The notes: generated by a model from the letters alone, not told the origin. A stretch of DNA of 13,093 bases from Novosphingobium sp. UBA6722 (GCA_002454125.1 DKII01000167.1:1344-14436), one strand, 5' to 3'. Positions 1 through 6,530 are shown, numbered from the stretch's first letter. Numbers and translations: made by a program.

Positions 1-78
1 GCCGGCCTTGCCGCCATATTCGGCCATGGCGGCGGCATCGTGTTCGCGTTCCTTGATGAAGACGAGGTAGGCGCTCAT
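1..78 (-). CDS. DUF1330 domain protein, N-terminal fragment (cut by window edge)
   Basis: Only the first 26 codons are present; the gene runs off the left edge. The peptide begins MSAYLVFIKEREHDAAAM, which matches the usual start of DUF1330 proteins (small ferredoxin-fold-like cytoplasmic proteins, normally about 95-100 residues, with no established reaction). The ATG is preceded at a normal distance by a GGAGAGG ribosome binding site. Its upstream side faces the spacer with the repeats and then the convergently placed tail of the restriction-modification module, so it does not look co-transcribed with anything in the window. The assignment rests on the N-terminus alone. Confidence 0.72.
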   Translation of the reverse strand, partial: MSAYLVFIKEREHDAAAMAEYGGKAG

Positions 79-391
79 TCGGGTATCCTCTCCGGTTGTC
101 GGGCTGGATCATGGCGAAATGGCGCGGCGGCGCAAGTGCGGGCAGGCGGCGCGGCGGAAAACGCGGGCGGGCGCCCAGCTAGCCCCGCCGCAACCCGTCA
201 TCCCTGCCCTACCCCGTCATCCCCGCGCAGGCGGGGATCCAGTGCCGGCAAACCCTGGGTTCCCGCTTTCGCCGGAATGACGGAGGGGAGTAAGAGGTGG
301 GCTGGGAGTTCGGCGCACTGCCACCGCTATGGCACAATTGGGGATTGTTGCACCTGTCACCGAAATTCTTGTTGCACCTGTTACCGTAATT
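79..391. other. Spacer between the DUF1330 gene and the restriction-modification module
   Basis: About 310 bases with no gene I can support. The left part (79-190) is high GC and should contain the promoter of the DUF1330 gene. A palindromic repeat unit lies at 213-283, preceded by a partial copy of its outer end (CCCGTCATCCCTGCC, from about 193). A tandem 24-bp repeat begins at 345 and ends inside the restriction-gene stop codon. Base composition falls from GC-rich to mixed near 300, which probably marks the edge of the acquired segment. Confidence 0.5.
213..283. repeat. Solo palindromic repeat (two inverted hairpin arms)
   Basis: The outer ends are inverted: CCCGTCAT at 213-220 and ATGACGG at 277-283. 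The left arm (213-242) contains its own hairpin, CCCCGC 221-226 pairing with GCGGGG 231-236. The right arm (255-283) has an imperfect one, TCCCGC 261-266 with GCCGGA 271-276. Both arms close with CCAG/CTGGG toward a centre of only 12 bp. This is a dispersed intergenic repeat of the type common in sphingomonad genomes. The same two arms enclose the GIY-YIG gene at 7697-8074, so this copy looks like the empty or non-autonomous form. Confidence 0.8.
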
Positions 392-392
392 C
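345..392. repeat. Two tandem copies of a 24-bp repeat
   Basis: Copy 1 is 345-368 and copy 2 is 369-392. Both begin TTGTTGCACCTGT and end AATTC, and they differ at two positions of 24 (C to T at the 14th, A to T at the 19th). Copy 2 runs into the first base of the restriction gene's stop codon (minus strand, 392-394). The repeat sits at the point where composition changes, so it may be a relic of the element that brought in the module. I cannot assign it to a known insertion-sequence end. Confidence 0.75.
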
Positions 393-1284
393 TAATCAAT
401 CTTCCCAGCGTTCCTGAGCAGCAGAACTTCGTCAGAGGTTTTAGGTCGATAAGATTGAAACTCCCTATGCCCAACCTTCAAGCCTAGCTCCTGCATAAGG
501 TTGCGGTCGTAGCCGGAATACAGCACCGCAATACCAGCCCGCGCCAATTTGTCTCTGGCCCCACCATTCTTGCGAAGTCGCTTCATGAAGTCGTCCTGCT
601 TTGCGACTCCCGAAATCAGCACACGAGAGACGGGAATTTCGAGGCAATTTTCGAAGAGCTTTACAAGTCTTGCCGTGCCGCCTTTTGGTTTCATTATCTC
701 GTTACGCACGTCGTCACTAACCGAATTCCAGAAGTTCGGTGTGTATGCGAAGTCTCTCACCATCCACCAGATGTTGCCAATTCCCTCCGCAGAAAAGCTG
801 GTTTTCTTATCCTGATTCTCGCCTGACCTCAGATAGGCCTTTCGCGCTCGCACCAAACCGACGGCACATGTCGATGCAGATTCGTTGACTCTGAGTAAGA
901 CGCAAAGCTGTTCAAGCGCCTCACGGGGAATCATCCAGCCGGACCTGCCTCCTGTCGTAGATTTGACGTCAACCTCCCTGCCGCCGATCTTTAGGTCAAG
1001 GAGGATGCCCCGGGGCACTTGTAACCAGTCACGAAGCAAATTCTCGAACTTGGTGCCGAGATAGGTTTTCTCTGTTTTTCAAGTTGCGAAAGGAAGAAGC
1101 GATTGGTTCGCGCCGTATCGATCACCTCATCAATGGCTGAGCGAAAAAACGATCTCAATTTCTCTTCGAAAATCTGTTTCCCGCCGACAGCTGCTAATAG
1201 ATCGGACTCGAGTGCATGGAGGTCATCATAGTCAATATGGCCTGATGGCAGTGGCTGATGACCGCTATCGTTAAGAATGTTCAC
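392..1284 (-). pseudogene. NaeI-type type II restriction endonuclease, frameshifted
   Basis: Two overlapping reading frames together encode a 297-residue NaeI-family (Pfam NaeI) endonuclease, close to the 317 residues of NaeI. Translation would start at GTG 1284, which overlaps the methyltransferase TGA as GTGA, and continue to ...FFLSQLEK (codon 70). It then needs a -1 shift (one missing A) in the A5 run at 1075-1079 to enter the frame TEKTYLGTKFENLLRDW... that ends at TAG 392-394. In the rebuilt protein the catalytic set known from NaeI (E70, D86, D95, K97) aligns as E81, D97, D106 and K108 with identical spacing. The blocks GWMIPREAL, VGLVRAR, DFMKRLRKNGGARDKL also match the family. No premature stop is seen within the correct frame of each part, so decay is minimal. 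The break could be a real inactivating mutation, a homopolymer sequencing error, or slippage. NaeI cuts GCCGGC and needs a second bound site; the specificity of this copy cannot be read from the sequence. Confidence 0.85.
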
Positions 1285-2237
1285 GCCACAGCTCGAACCG
1301 GGAAGACCTTCTGCACCGCAAGCGCGATCTTCAGGTTGTGAGCCACAGCGCGGGCTACCGGTGGGGGAAATGCATTTCCTACCTGCCTGTAGGCCGTCGT
1401 CTTTCGACCATAGAACTGCCAATCGTCCGGGAAGCCCTGGATGCGTGCCACCATTCTGACAGTCAGGCGAGGCATCCCGCAGAAATCAGCCTCTGGCGCA
1501 GCTTCGGCAATCGACCGGCCTTCGACACCCATCGCCGCCCAAGCTCGCCGAGCACGAGTTGGCCCAAGATCAGGTCCACCGTGTTTCTTCGATCCGCCCA
1601 CGATTGTTGGCGCAATATCATTTGCAAGGTCTGCCCAACGACCTGCTCCGACCCAACCATTTGCCGCCATCAGATCGCGAAGTGTCGAGCCGACAGTGGG
1701 CGGGTTGTGCGGCAAGACTTCCGGCCAATCGAAGGCATCCACCAAATCTGTGCGCAAAGCGACGATGACTACGCGTGGCCGTAATTGCGGGACGCCAAAG
1801 TCGGACGAGCTCAGGAGCCGCCAGTCGATCGTGTAGCCCAGCTTCTTGAACTCTGATTTCAAGAATAGGCGGTAATCTTCGAACACCGGCGACAGGAAAC
1901 CGCGCACGTTCTCTATCATGACCGCCTTCGGCCGGATTTCATCAATCAGCCGGATCGCCGCCGGGAAAAGATTCCGCTCATCCTTCTCGCCAAGCTGTTT
2001 GCCCGCGACGGAAAAGGGCGGGCAGGGAAGGCCGCCTGTCAGAATATCGACGCCCTTGAAGGGGCGGCCGTCAAACAGGTTCATGTCTTCATTGCGCACA
2101 TCCCAATGGGGACGATTGAGGCGAAGCGTCTTCGAACAGTCTTGGTCGATCTCAACCAGAGCAGTGTGGTGAAATCCGGCCTGCTCTAACCCAAGCGCCT
2201 GACCGCCCGCCCCTGCGCAGAATTCTATAGAGTGCAT
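1281..2237 (-). CDS. C5-cytosine DNA methyltransferase of the NaeI-like R-M module
   Basis: 318 residues, a typical length for a bacterial DNA (cytosine-5)-methyltransferase, which transfers a methyl group from S-adenosylmethionine to C5 of cytosine in its target site. Motif I (SAM loop) is FCAGAGG at 6-12. Motif IV is GGLPCPPFS with catalytic Cys72. Motif VI is ENV at 109-111, motif VIII QLRPR at 151-155, motif IX RLTVRMVARIQGF near 257-269, and motif X YRQVGNAFPPP near 283-293. The target-recognition region between VIII and IX is short (about 160-255). ATG 2237 is supported by a GGAGG site at 2244-2248. Its stop overlaps the start of the restriction gene by four bases, so the two are translationally coupled. 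By context it should protect the sites cut by the endonuclease. If the endonuclease is dead, it now acts as an orphan methylase. All motifs look intact. Confidence 0.96.
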   Translation of the reverse strand: MHSIEFCAGAGGQALGLEQAGFHHTALVEIDQDCSKTLRLNRPHWDVRNEDMNLFDGRPFKGVDILTGGLPCPPFSVAGKQLGEKDERNLFPAAIRLIDEIRPKAVMIENVRGFLSPVFEDYRLFLKSEFKKLGYTIDWRLLSSSDFGVPQLRPRVVIVALRTDLVDAFDWPEVLPHNPPTVGSTLRDLMAANGWVGAGRWADLANDIAPTIVGGSKKHGGPDLGPTRARRAWAAMGVEGRSIAEAAPEADFCGMPRLTVRMVARIQGFPDDWQFYGRKTTAYRQVGNAFPPPVARAVAHNLKIALAVQKVFPVRAVA

Positions 2238-2259
2238 GAACTTCCTCCCGCTCCTGGCA

Positions 2260-2287
2260 GGTTATGTTCTTGCCATGTTCCGGTCAA
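2260..2287 (-). promoter_or_regulatory. Possible promoter of the methyltransferase gene
   Basis: On the minus strand, TTGACC (2287-2282) lies 17 bp before TAACCT (2265-2260). A transcript would begin near 2253, leaving a short leader that carries the GGAGG site before ATG 2237. The -35 element is good and the -10 element matches the sigma-70 consensus at only three of six positions, so this is a candidate only. No clear terminator separates it from nrdB upstream, so read-through from the nrd operon is also possible. Confidence 0.35.
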
Positions 2288-2319
2288 TGGTGCGAGCGAC
2301 AGATTGAACCGATTTGGAA

Positions 2320-3381
2320 TCACTCCGCCGCCTGAACCCCCTCAGCGCCAAACATATCCGGCTCGCTCGCATCGGCCTCATTCGCCGCTTCGCCAACGAC
2401 CTTCGCATTCCGGCGGCTGTCGAAGTTGGACCAGACCTGCTGCCAATCGCCGCGGGTGGCGCCCTTCGAGTATTCGGTCGCGCGGGTTTCGAAGAAGTTG
2501 GCGTGTTCGACGCCGTTGAGCAGCGGGGCGAGCCAGGGGAGCGGGTGATCCTCTACCATGTAGATCGCCGGCAGGCCGAGCTGGCCCAGGCGCCAATCGG
2601 CGATGTAGCGGATGTAGCGCTTGATTTCCTTGGGGCTCATCCCCGGGACCGGGCCCTGTTCAAAGGCCAGGTCGATAAAGGCATCTTCCAGCCGCACGGT
2701 CTTCTGGCAGCAATCGATGATGTCTTCCTTGACCGCCTTGGTCAGGCAGCCGCGTTCCTTGGTGAAGGCGTGGAACAGCTTGACGATGCCTTCGCAGTGC
2801 AGGCTTTCATCGCGCACCGACCAGCTGACGATCTGGCCCATGCCCTTCATCTTGTTGAAGCGCGGGAAGTTCATCAGCATGGCGAAGGAGGCGAAGAGCT
2901 GGAGCCCTTCGGTGAAGCCGCCGAACATCGCCAGGGTGCGGGCGATATCCTCGTCCGTATCGACCCCGAAGGTGTGCAGGTAATCGTGCTTGGCCTTCAT
3001 CTCCTCGTACTCGAGGAACATGCCGTATTCCGCCTCGGGCATGCCGATGGTGTCGAGCAGGTGCGAGTAGGCCGCGATGTGGACCGTCTCCATGTTGGAG
3101 AAGGCCGCCAGCATCATCTTGATCTCGGTCGGCTTGAACACGCGGGCGTACTTGTCGTGGTAGCAATCCTGCACCTCGACATCGGCCTGGGTGAAGAAGC
3201 GAAAGATCTGCGTGAGCAGGTTGCGCTCTGACTCGCTGATCTTCTGCGCCCAGTCGCGGCAGTCTTCACCCAGCGGCACTTCTTCCGGCATCCAGTGGAT
3301 CTGCTGCTGCCGCTTCCAGAACTCGTAAGCCCAGGGATATTCGAAGGGCTTGTAGGTCTTGCGGGCTTCAAGAAGGGGCAT
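2320..3381 (-). CDS. nrdB: Class Ia ribonucleotide reductase, beta (radical) subunit
   Basis: 353 residues. With NrdA this subunit makes deoxyribonucleotides from ribonucleoside diphosphates; it holds the di-iron centre and the tyrosyl radical that starts catalysis. All six metal ligands known from E. coli NrdB are visible with the right spacing: D67, E98, H101, E158, E192 and H195. The radical tyrosine is Y105 in the block METVHIAAY, so this is a standard tyrosyl-radical enzyme and not the Chlamydia-type Phe variant. There is no N-terminal ATP-cone in this subunit. ATG 3381 has a GGAG about ten bases upstream. It is the last gene of the nrdA-small membrane protein-nrdB unit. The C-terminal tail, which in this family docks on NrdA, is acidic and ends GVQAAE. 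Confidence 0.97.
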   Translation of the reverse strand: MPLLEARKTYKPFEYPWAYEFWKRQQQIHWMPEEVPLGEDCRDWAQKISESERNLLTQIFRFFTQADVEVQDCYHDKYARVFKPTEIKMMLAAFSNMETVHIAAYSHLLDTIGMPEAEYGMFLEYEEMKAKHDYLHTFGVDTDEDIARTLAMFGGFTEGLQLFASFAMLMNFPRFNKMKGMGQIVSWSVRDESLHCEGIVKLFHAFTKERGCLTKAVKEDIIDCCQKTVRLEDAFIDLAFEQGPVPGMSPKEIKRYIRYIADWRLGQLGLPAIYMVEDHPLPWLAPLLNGVEHANFFETRATEYSKGATRGDWQQVWSNFDSRRNAKVVGEAANEADASEPDMFGAEGVQAAE

Positions 3382-3436
3382 CGAAACGACTCCGGATGAG
3401 CAAACGGGTTATAACACGAAATGGATTGCGCGGCGG

Positions 3437-3640
3437 CTAGGGCGTAAGATCCTGCGATTGCGCGTGGGTCAGCAACAGGGTGAGCAGCACGGCGGCAAAG
3501 CCGAAGCCGAGGAGCATGGCCCCGATGATGCGGCGCATATAGCGCGCCGGCTCACCGGGATGGCGCCGGGTCAGCACGGCCAGGCCCAGGGCGAACGCAA
3601 CCGCGCCAACCGAGACCAGTGCCAGGCGCCCCAGATCCAT
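3437..3640 (-). CDS. Small two-helix membrane protein between nrdA and nrdB
   Basis: 67 residues, not a recognised family. There are two hydrophobic segments, about residues 6-24 (LALVSVGAVAFALGLAVLT) and 37-58 (RIIGAMLLGFGFAAVLLTLL). A basic loop, RRHPGEPARYMRR, joins them, which by the positive-inside rule puts the loop in the cytoplasm. The gene lies 29 bp after nrdA and 55 bp before nrdB, in the same direction, so it is most likely on the same transcript. Its start ATG 3640 has only a weak, closely spaced AAGG-like site. Codon use and the clear membrane pattern support a real gene, but its role is unknown; a link to nucleotide reduction would be an inference from position only. Confidence 0.7.
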   Translation of the reverse strand: MDLGRLALVSVGAVAFALGLAVLTRRHPGEPARYMRRIIGAMLLGFGFAAVLLTLLLTHAQSQDLTP

Positions 3641-3669
3641 GCCTTAGCCCCCGTGCCCCGCCGTGCCGC

Positions 3670-5709
3670 TTACTGGCATGCGAGGCATTCCTCATAATCG
3701 GTCTGGCCGCCGGCGCTGAGCTCCATGACGGGGGCATCGGCGGTATTGTCCGCCTCAACCCCGCCGGCAAAGCCAGCGCGCTGCACCGACTTCGAGCGCA
3801 GGTAGTAGAGCGACTTGATGCCCTTCTCCCAGGCCTGGAAGTGCAGCATCATCAGGTCCCACTTGTCGACATCGGCCGGGATATAGAGGTTAAGGCTCTG
3901 CGCCTGGTCGATGTAGGGCGTGCGGTCAGCCGCGAATTCGAGCAGCCAGCGCTGGTCGATTTCGAAGCTGGTCTTGTAGACGGCCTTTTCCTCAGGGCTG
4001 AGGAAATCGAGGTGCTGGACCGAACCGCCGCGCTCGAGGATCGAGTTCCAGACGTTGGTCGAATCCTTCGACTTCGATTGCAGCAGCTTTTCAAGGTAGG
4101 GGTTCTTGACCACGAAGGAGCCCGACAGGGTCTTGTGGGTATAGATGTTGGCCGGGATCGGCTCGATGCAGGCCGAGGTGCCGCCGCAGATGATGCTGAT
4201 CGAGGCGGTCGGCGCGATCGCCATCTTGCAGCTGAAGCGCTGCATCACGCCCATGTCGGCGGCATCGGGGCAAGCGCCCCGTTCCTGCGCCAGCATCAGC
4301 GAAGCCTCATCGGCCTTGGCGGCGATGTGCTTGAACATCTTGAGGTTGAGCGCCTTGGCCATCGCGCTTTCAAAGCCGATGCCCTTCTGCTGCAGGAACG
4401 AGTGGAAGCCCATCACGCCCATGCCGACCGACCGCTCACGCATGGCCGAATACTTGGCGCGGGCCATCTCGTCCGGTGCGCGGTCGATATAGTCCTGCAG
4501 CACGTTATCGAGGAAGCGCAGCACGTCCTCGATAAAGCGCTCGTCCTTGTTCCACTCATCCCATGTTTCGAGGTTGAGCGACGACAGGCAGCAGACCGCG
4601 GTGCGATCGTTGCCAAGGTGATCGACCCCGGTCGGCAGGGTGATTTCCGAGCAGAGGTTCGAGGTCGAAACCTTGAGCCCCAGATCGCGGTGATGCTTGG
4701 GCATCATCCGGTTCACCGTGTCGGAGAAGACGATATAGGGCTCACCCGTGGCGAGGCGGGTTTCGACCAGCTTCTGGAACAGGCTGCGGGCATCGACCGT
4801 GCCGCGCACCGACCCGTCCTTGGGGCTGCGCAGGTGGAATTCGGTGCCATCGCGCACGGCTTCCATGAACTCGTCGGTCAAGAGCACGCCGTGGTGGAGG
4901 TTCAGCGCCTTGCGGTTGAAGTCCCCCGAAGGCTTGCGGATCTCAAGGAACTCCTCGATCTCCGGGTGGCTGACGTCGAGGTAGCAGGCGGCCGAACCGC
5001 GGCGCAGCGAACCCTGGCTGATCGCGAGGGTCAACGAGTCCATCACGCGGACGAAGGGAATGATCCCCGAAGTCTTGCCGTTGAGGCCAACCGGCTCACC
5101 AATCCCGCGGACCTGGCCCCAATAGGTGCCGATCCCGCCGCCGCGCGAGGCGAGCCAGACGTTCTCGTTCCAGGTGCCGACGATGCCTTCAAGGCTGTCC
5201 GAGACCGAGTTGAGGTAGCACGAGATCGGCAGGCCGCGCCCGGTGCCGCCGTTCGAGAGGACCGGCGTTGCCGGCATGAACCACAGCTTGGAGATGTAAT
5301 CATAGAGGCGCTGGGCGTGGGCCTCGTCATCGGCATAGGCATCGGCGACGCGGGCGAACAGGTCCTGATAGCGCTCACCCGGCAGCAGGTAGCGGTCATC
5401 CAGGGTGTCCTTGCCGAAATCGGTCAACAGGGCATCGCGGGCGTGATCAACCTCGATCGCGAAGCGGCGCGGCTGGACCGACTTGGAATCCTCATGGCGA
5501 GGCGCGGCCACGGCCTTGACCATGGCTTCGGCGGCGGCCTGGGCCACCAGCGCTTCGGAACCGAGATCAGCCTTGTCTGCCATGCTTACAGCCGGGCCCT
5601 TGCCCGCCTCCTTCTTCGTCGTCTTGCTCTGGGCCTTCACCGGCGCATCCGCCGTCACCATTGCATCCATCTCCGCCATCGTCGGCTCGTCCCCGGACCT
5701 GAATTCCAC
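3670..5709 (-). CDS. nrdA: Class I ribonucleotide reductase, alpha (catalytic) subunit
   Basis: 679 residues with a GTG start (5709), preceded by an AAGGGG site. It reduces ribonucleoside diphosphates at a thiyl radical. The active-site Cys353 sits in STSNLCSEI, with Asn351 and Glu355. The redox pair is Cys164 (PISCYLNSVSD) and Cys373 (AVCCLSSLNL). The radical-transfer tyrosines are Y635-Y636 (SLYYLRS). The C-terminal CxxC is C675/C678 in YEECLACQ, which re-reduces the active site. The first 80 or so residues are Ala/Lys-rich and do not look like the ATP-cone that provides overall dATP inhibition in E. coli NrdA (761 residues), and the protein is correspondingly shorter. An internal start at Met11 or Met43 is possible, since the N-terminus is low complexity. 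It is the first gene of the nrd operon; an NrdR-box candidate lies about 270 bp upstream. Confidence 0.97.
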   Translation of the reverse strand: MEFRSGDEPTMAEMDAMVTADAPVKAQSKTTKKEAGKGPAVSMADKADLGSEALVAQAAAEAMVKAVAAPRHEDSKSVQPRRFAIEVDHARDALLTDFGKDTLDDRYLLPGERYQDLFARVADAYADDEAHAQRLYDYISKLWFMPATPVLSNGGTGRGLPISCYLNSVSDSLEGIVGTWNENVWLASRGGGIGTYWGQVRGIGEPVGLNGKTSGIIPFVRVMDSLTLAISQGSLRRGSAACYLDVSHPEIEEFLEIRKPSGDFNRKALNLHHGVLLTDEFMEAVRDGTEFHLRSPKDGSVRGTVDARSLFQKLVETRLATGEPYIVFSDTVNRMMPKHHRDLGLKVSTSNLCSEITLPTGVDHLGNDRTAVCCLSSLNLETWDEWNKDERFIEDVLRFLDNVLQDYIDRAPDEMARAKYSAMRERSVGMGVMGFHSFLQQKGIGFESAMAKALNLKMFKHIAAKADEASLMLAQERGACPDAADMGVMQRFSCKMAIAPTASISIICGGTSACIEPIPANIYTHKTLSGSFVVKNPYLEKLLQSKSKDSTNVWNSILERGGSVQHLDFLSPEEKAVYKTSFEIDQRWLLEFAADRTPYIDQAQSLNLYIPADVDKWDLMMLHFQAWEKGIKSLYYLRSKSVQRAGFAGGVEADNTADAPVMELSAGGQTDYEECLACQ

Positions 5710-5845
5710 GTGCTGCCCCTTGCTATCCTGTTATCTGCCCCGCGCGGTTTTCCGGACAGATCCGGGCCCCGCAATGTTCCACATTCGTTCGAATCGGCAG
5801 CGAAGCCGCGATCCTACCAGACCAGGCGAACAAATGGAGAAAAAC

Positions 5846-5877
5846 TTATCCCCGACCTGTCCCCAGCCCTGTCCGTT
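5846..5877. promoter_or_regulatory. Row of degenerate DnaA-box-like 9-mers upstream of nrdA
   Basis: TTATCCCCG (5846-5854), CTGTCCCCA (5857-5865) and CTGTCCGTT (5869-5877) recur every 11-12 bp, about one helical turn. The first matches the DnaA box TTATCCACA at seven of nine positions; the others are weaker. DnaA is known to control nrdAB in E. coli. The phased spacing is suggestive, but each individual site is poor. Confidence 0.3.
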
Positions 5878-5979
5878 CCGGCGCTTGAGATGCCCCTTTT
5901 CCGACCGAATCCAGCCCCGTTCGCGCTGGTCGCGCGCCGGTGGCTGAATCTAGGTTTAGAGGTCCCCCCAAGCGCTGGA

Positions 5980-5995
5980 CCACAACCTATAGTGC
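5980..5995. promoter_or_regulatory. Candidate NrdR box
   Basis: CCACAACCTATAGTGC fits the 16-bp NrdR-box pattern acaCwAtATaTwgtgt at 12 of 16 positions, with both halves of the dyad preserved. NrdR represses RNR operons in many bacteria and usually binds two boxes about three helical turns apart. A degenerate second copy may lie at 5952-5963 (AGGTTTAGAGGT, sharing T-TAG-G with box 1), 33 bp away. The location upstream of nrdA fits. The distance of about 270 bp from the GTG is long and implies a long leader or an upstream promoter. Confidence 0.55.
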
Positions 5996-6153
5996 CCGAT
6001 CGCGAATCGCGCGCAAGAGGGTAAATCGCGCGTTCATCTTTGCCGCCGGGTCTTTGCCCGCCGCGCCCGCCTTGCGCATTGCAGCGACGCGCGGGATTTC
6101 CGCCACTGGTGCGCAGCGCAAGAGTCAAAGTGAATCTGTGAAAAAATTTTTGT

Positions 6154-6172
6154 CCGGGGAGAGGCTCTCCGG
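6154..6172. other. Stem-loop next to an A/T tract
   Basis: CCGGGGAG (6154-6161) pairs with CTCTCCGG (6165-6172), with one G-T wobble, across a 3-base loop. Read on the minus strand the stem is followed, within a few bases, by an A5T6 tract, so it could act as a terminator or attenuator in that direction. No minus-strand gene ends here, so its role is unclear. Confidence 0.3.
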
Positions 6173-6229
6173 CGGCTTGACTAACGATAGAATCAGACCC
6201 CGCAACGAACTTGCGCGGCGGCGCTTTCG

Positions 6230-6251
6230 GGTTAGTCTGGACCCCCTAACC
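6230..6251 (+). other. Hairpin directly before the ribosome binding site of the 6269 gene
   Basis: GGTTAG (6230-6235) and CTAACC (6246-6251) form a 6-bp stem with a 10-base loop. The GGAGG ribosome binding site (6252-6256) follows at once, so the stem could influence ribosome access. This is a short stem and may be chance. Confidence 0.25.
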
Positions 6252-6268
6252 GGAGGAACCTGACCACC

Positions 6269-6529
6269 ATGCTGAATATCATCGGGATTATCTTCTCAGG
6301 CCTGTTCGTGGGCGTGCTGGCGCGCTTCTTTTACCCCGGTGCGGTCGACATGGGTTTCTGGATGACCAGCTTGCTCGGCGTGGGCGGGGCGCTGGTGGTG
6401 GGCGTGCTGGCCAGCTTTGCCAGCGGCCAGGGCGTGCGCGAAGGCTTCAACCGCGCCGGCTGCTTCTCCTCGATCCTGGGTGCGATGCTGCTGATCTTTA
6501 TCGGGCGGCAGCTCGGCTGGGGGTTCTGA
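6269..6529 (+). CDS. GlsB/YeaQ/YmgE-family (transglycosylase-associated) membrane protein
   Basis: 86 residues with three hydrophobic segments, about 3-20, 32-50 and 68-82. The opening, MLNIIGIIFSGLFVGVLARF, and the glycine-rich second helix, LLGVGGALVVGVLASF, follow the pattern of the small Gly-rich inner-membrane proteins of the GlsB/YeaQ/YmgE family, many of which are stress-induced; no enzymatic role is established. It is more divergent than typical members at the C-terminal end, so the family call is likely but not certain. A GGAGG lies 12 bases before the ATG, which is rather far. The next gene starts one base after its stop, indicating coupling. Confidence 0.7.
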   Translation: MLNIIGIIFSGLFVGVLARFFYPGAVDMGFWMTSLLGVGGALVVGVLASFASGQGVREGFNRAGCFSSILGAMLLIFIGRQLGWGF

Positions 6530-6530
6530 G

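Larger units (their letters stand above)
5710..6268. other. Intergenic region upstream of nrdA (divergent from a small membrane protein gene)
   Basis: 559 bases without a gene I can support. Short open frames here have no start signals, family resemblance or codon pattern. The region should carry the nrdA promoter (minus) and that of the membrane-protein gene at 6269 (plus). It holds DnaA-box-like 9-mers (5846-5877), an NrdR-box candidate (5980-5995), an A6T5 tract (6141-6151) and two stem-loops (6154-6172 and 6230-6251). I could not place a convincing -10/-35 pair for either gene. Confidence 0.6.

Noticed and set aside
40..417. A 125-codon plus-strand frame in the left spacer
   Set aside because: It reads through the palindromic repeat and tandem repeat and has no protein-like pattern.
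1071..1080. Programmed -1 ribosomal frameshift signal in the restriction gene
   Set aside because: The heptamer T-GAA-AAA does not allow both tRNAs to re-pair, and I saw no convincing downstream stem-loop; only single-tRNA slippage on AAA is possible, so mutation or sequencing error is preferred.
2314..3231. A 305-codon plus-strand frame over nrdB
   Set aside because: Antisense shadow of nrdB, which has every metal ligand in place.
3619..6024. An 801-codon open frame on the plus strand across nrdA
   Set aside because: It is antisense to a complete, motif-bearing nrdA and is open only because of the strong third-position GC bias. Its translation resembles no protein pattern.
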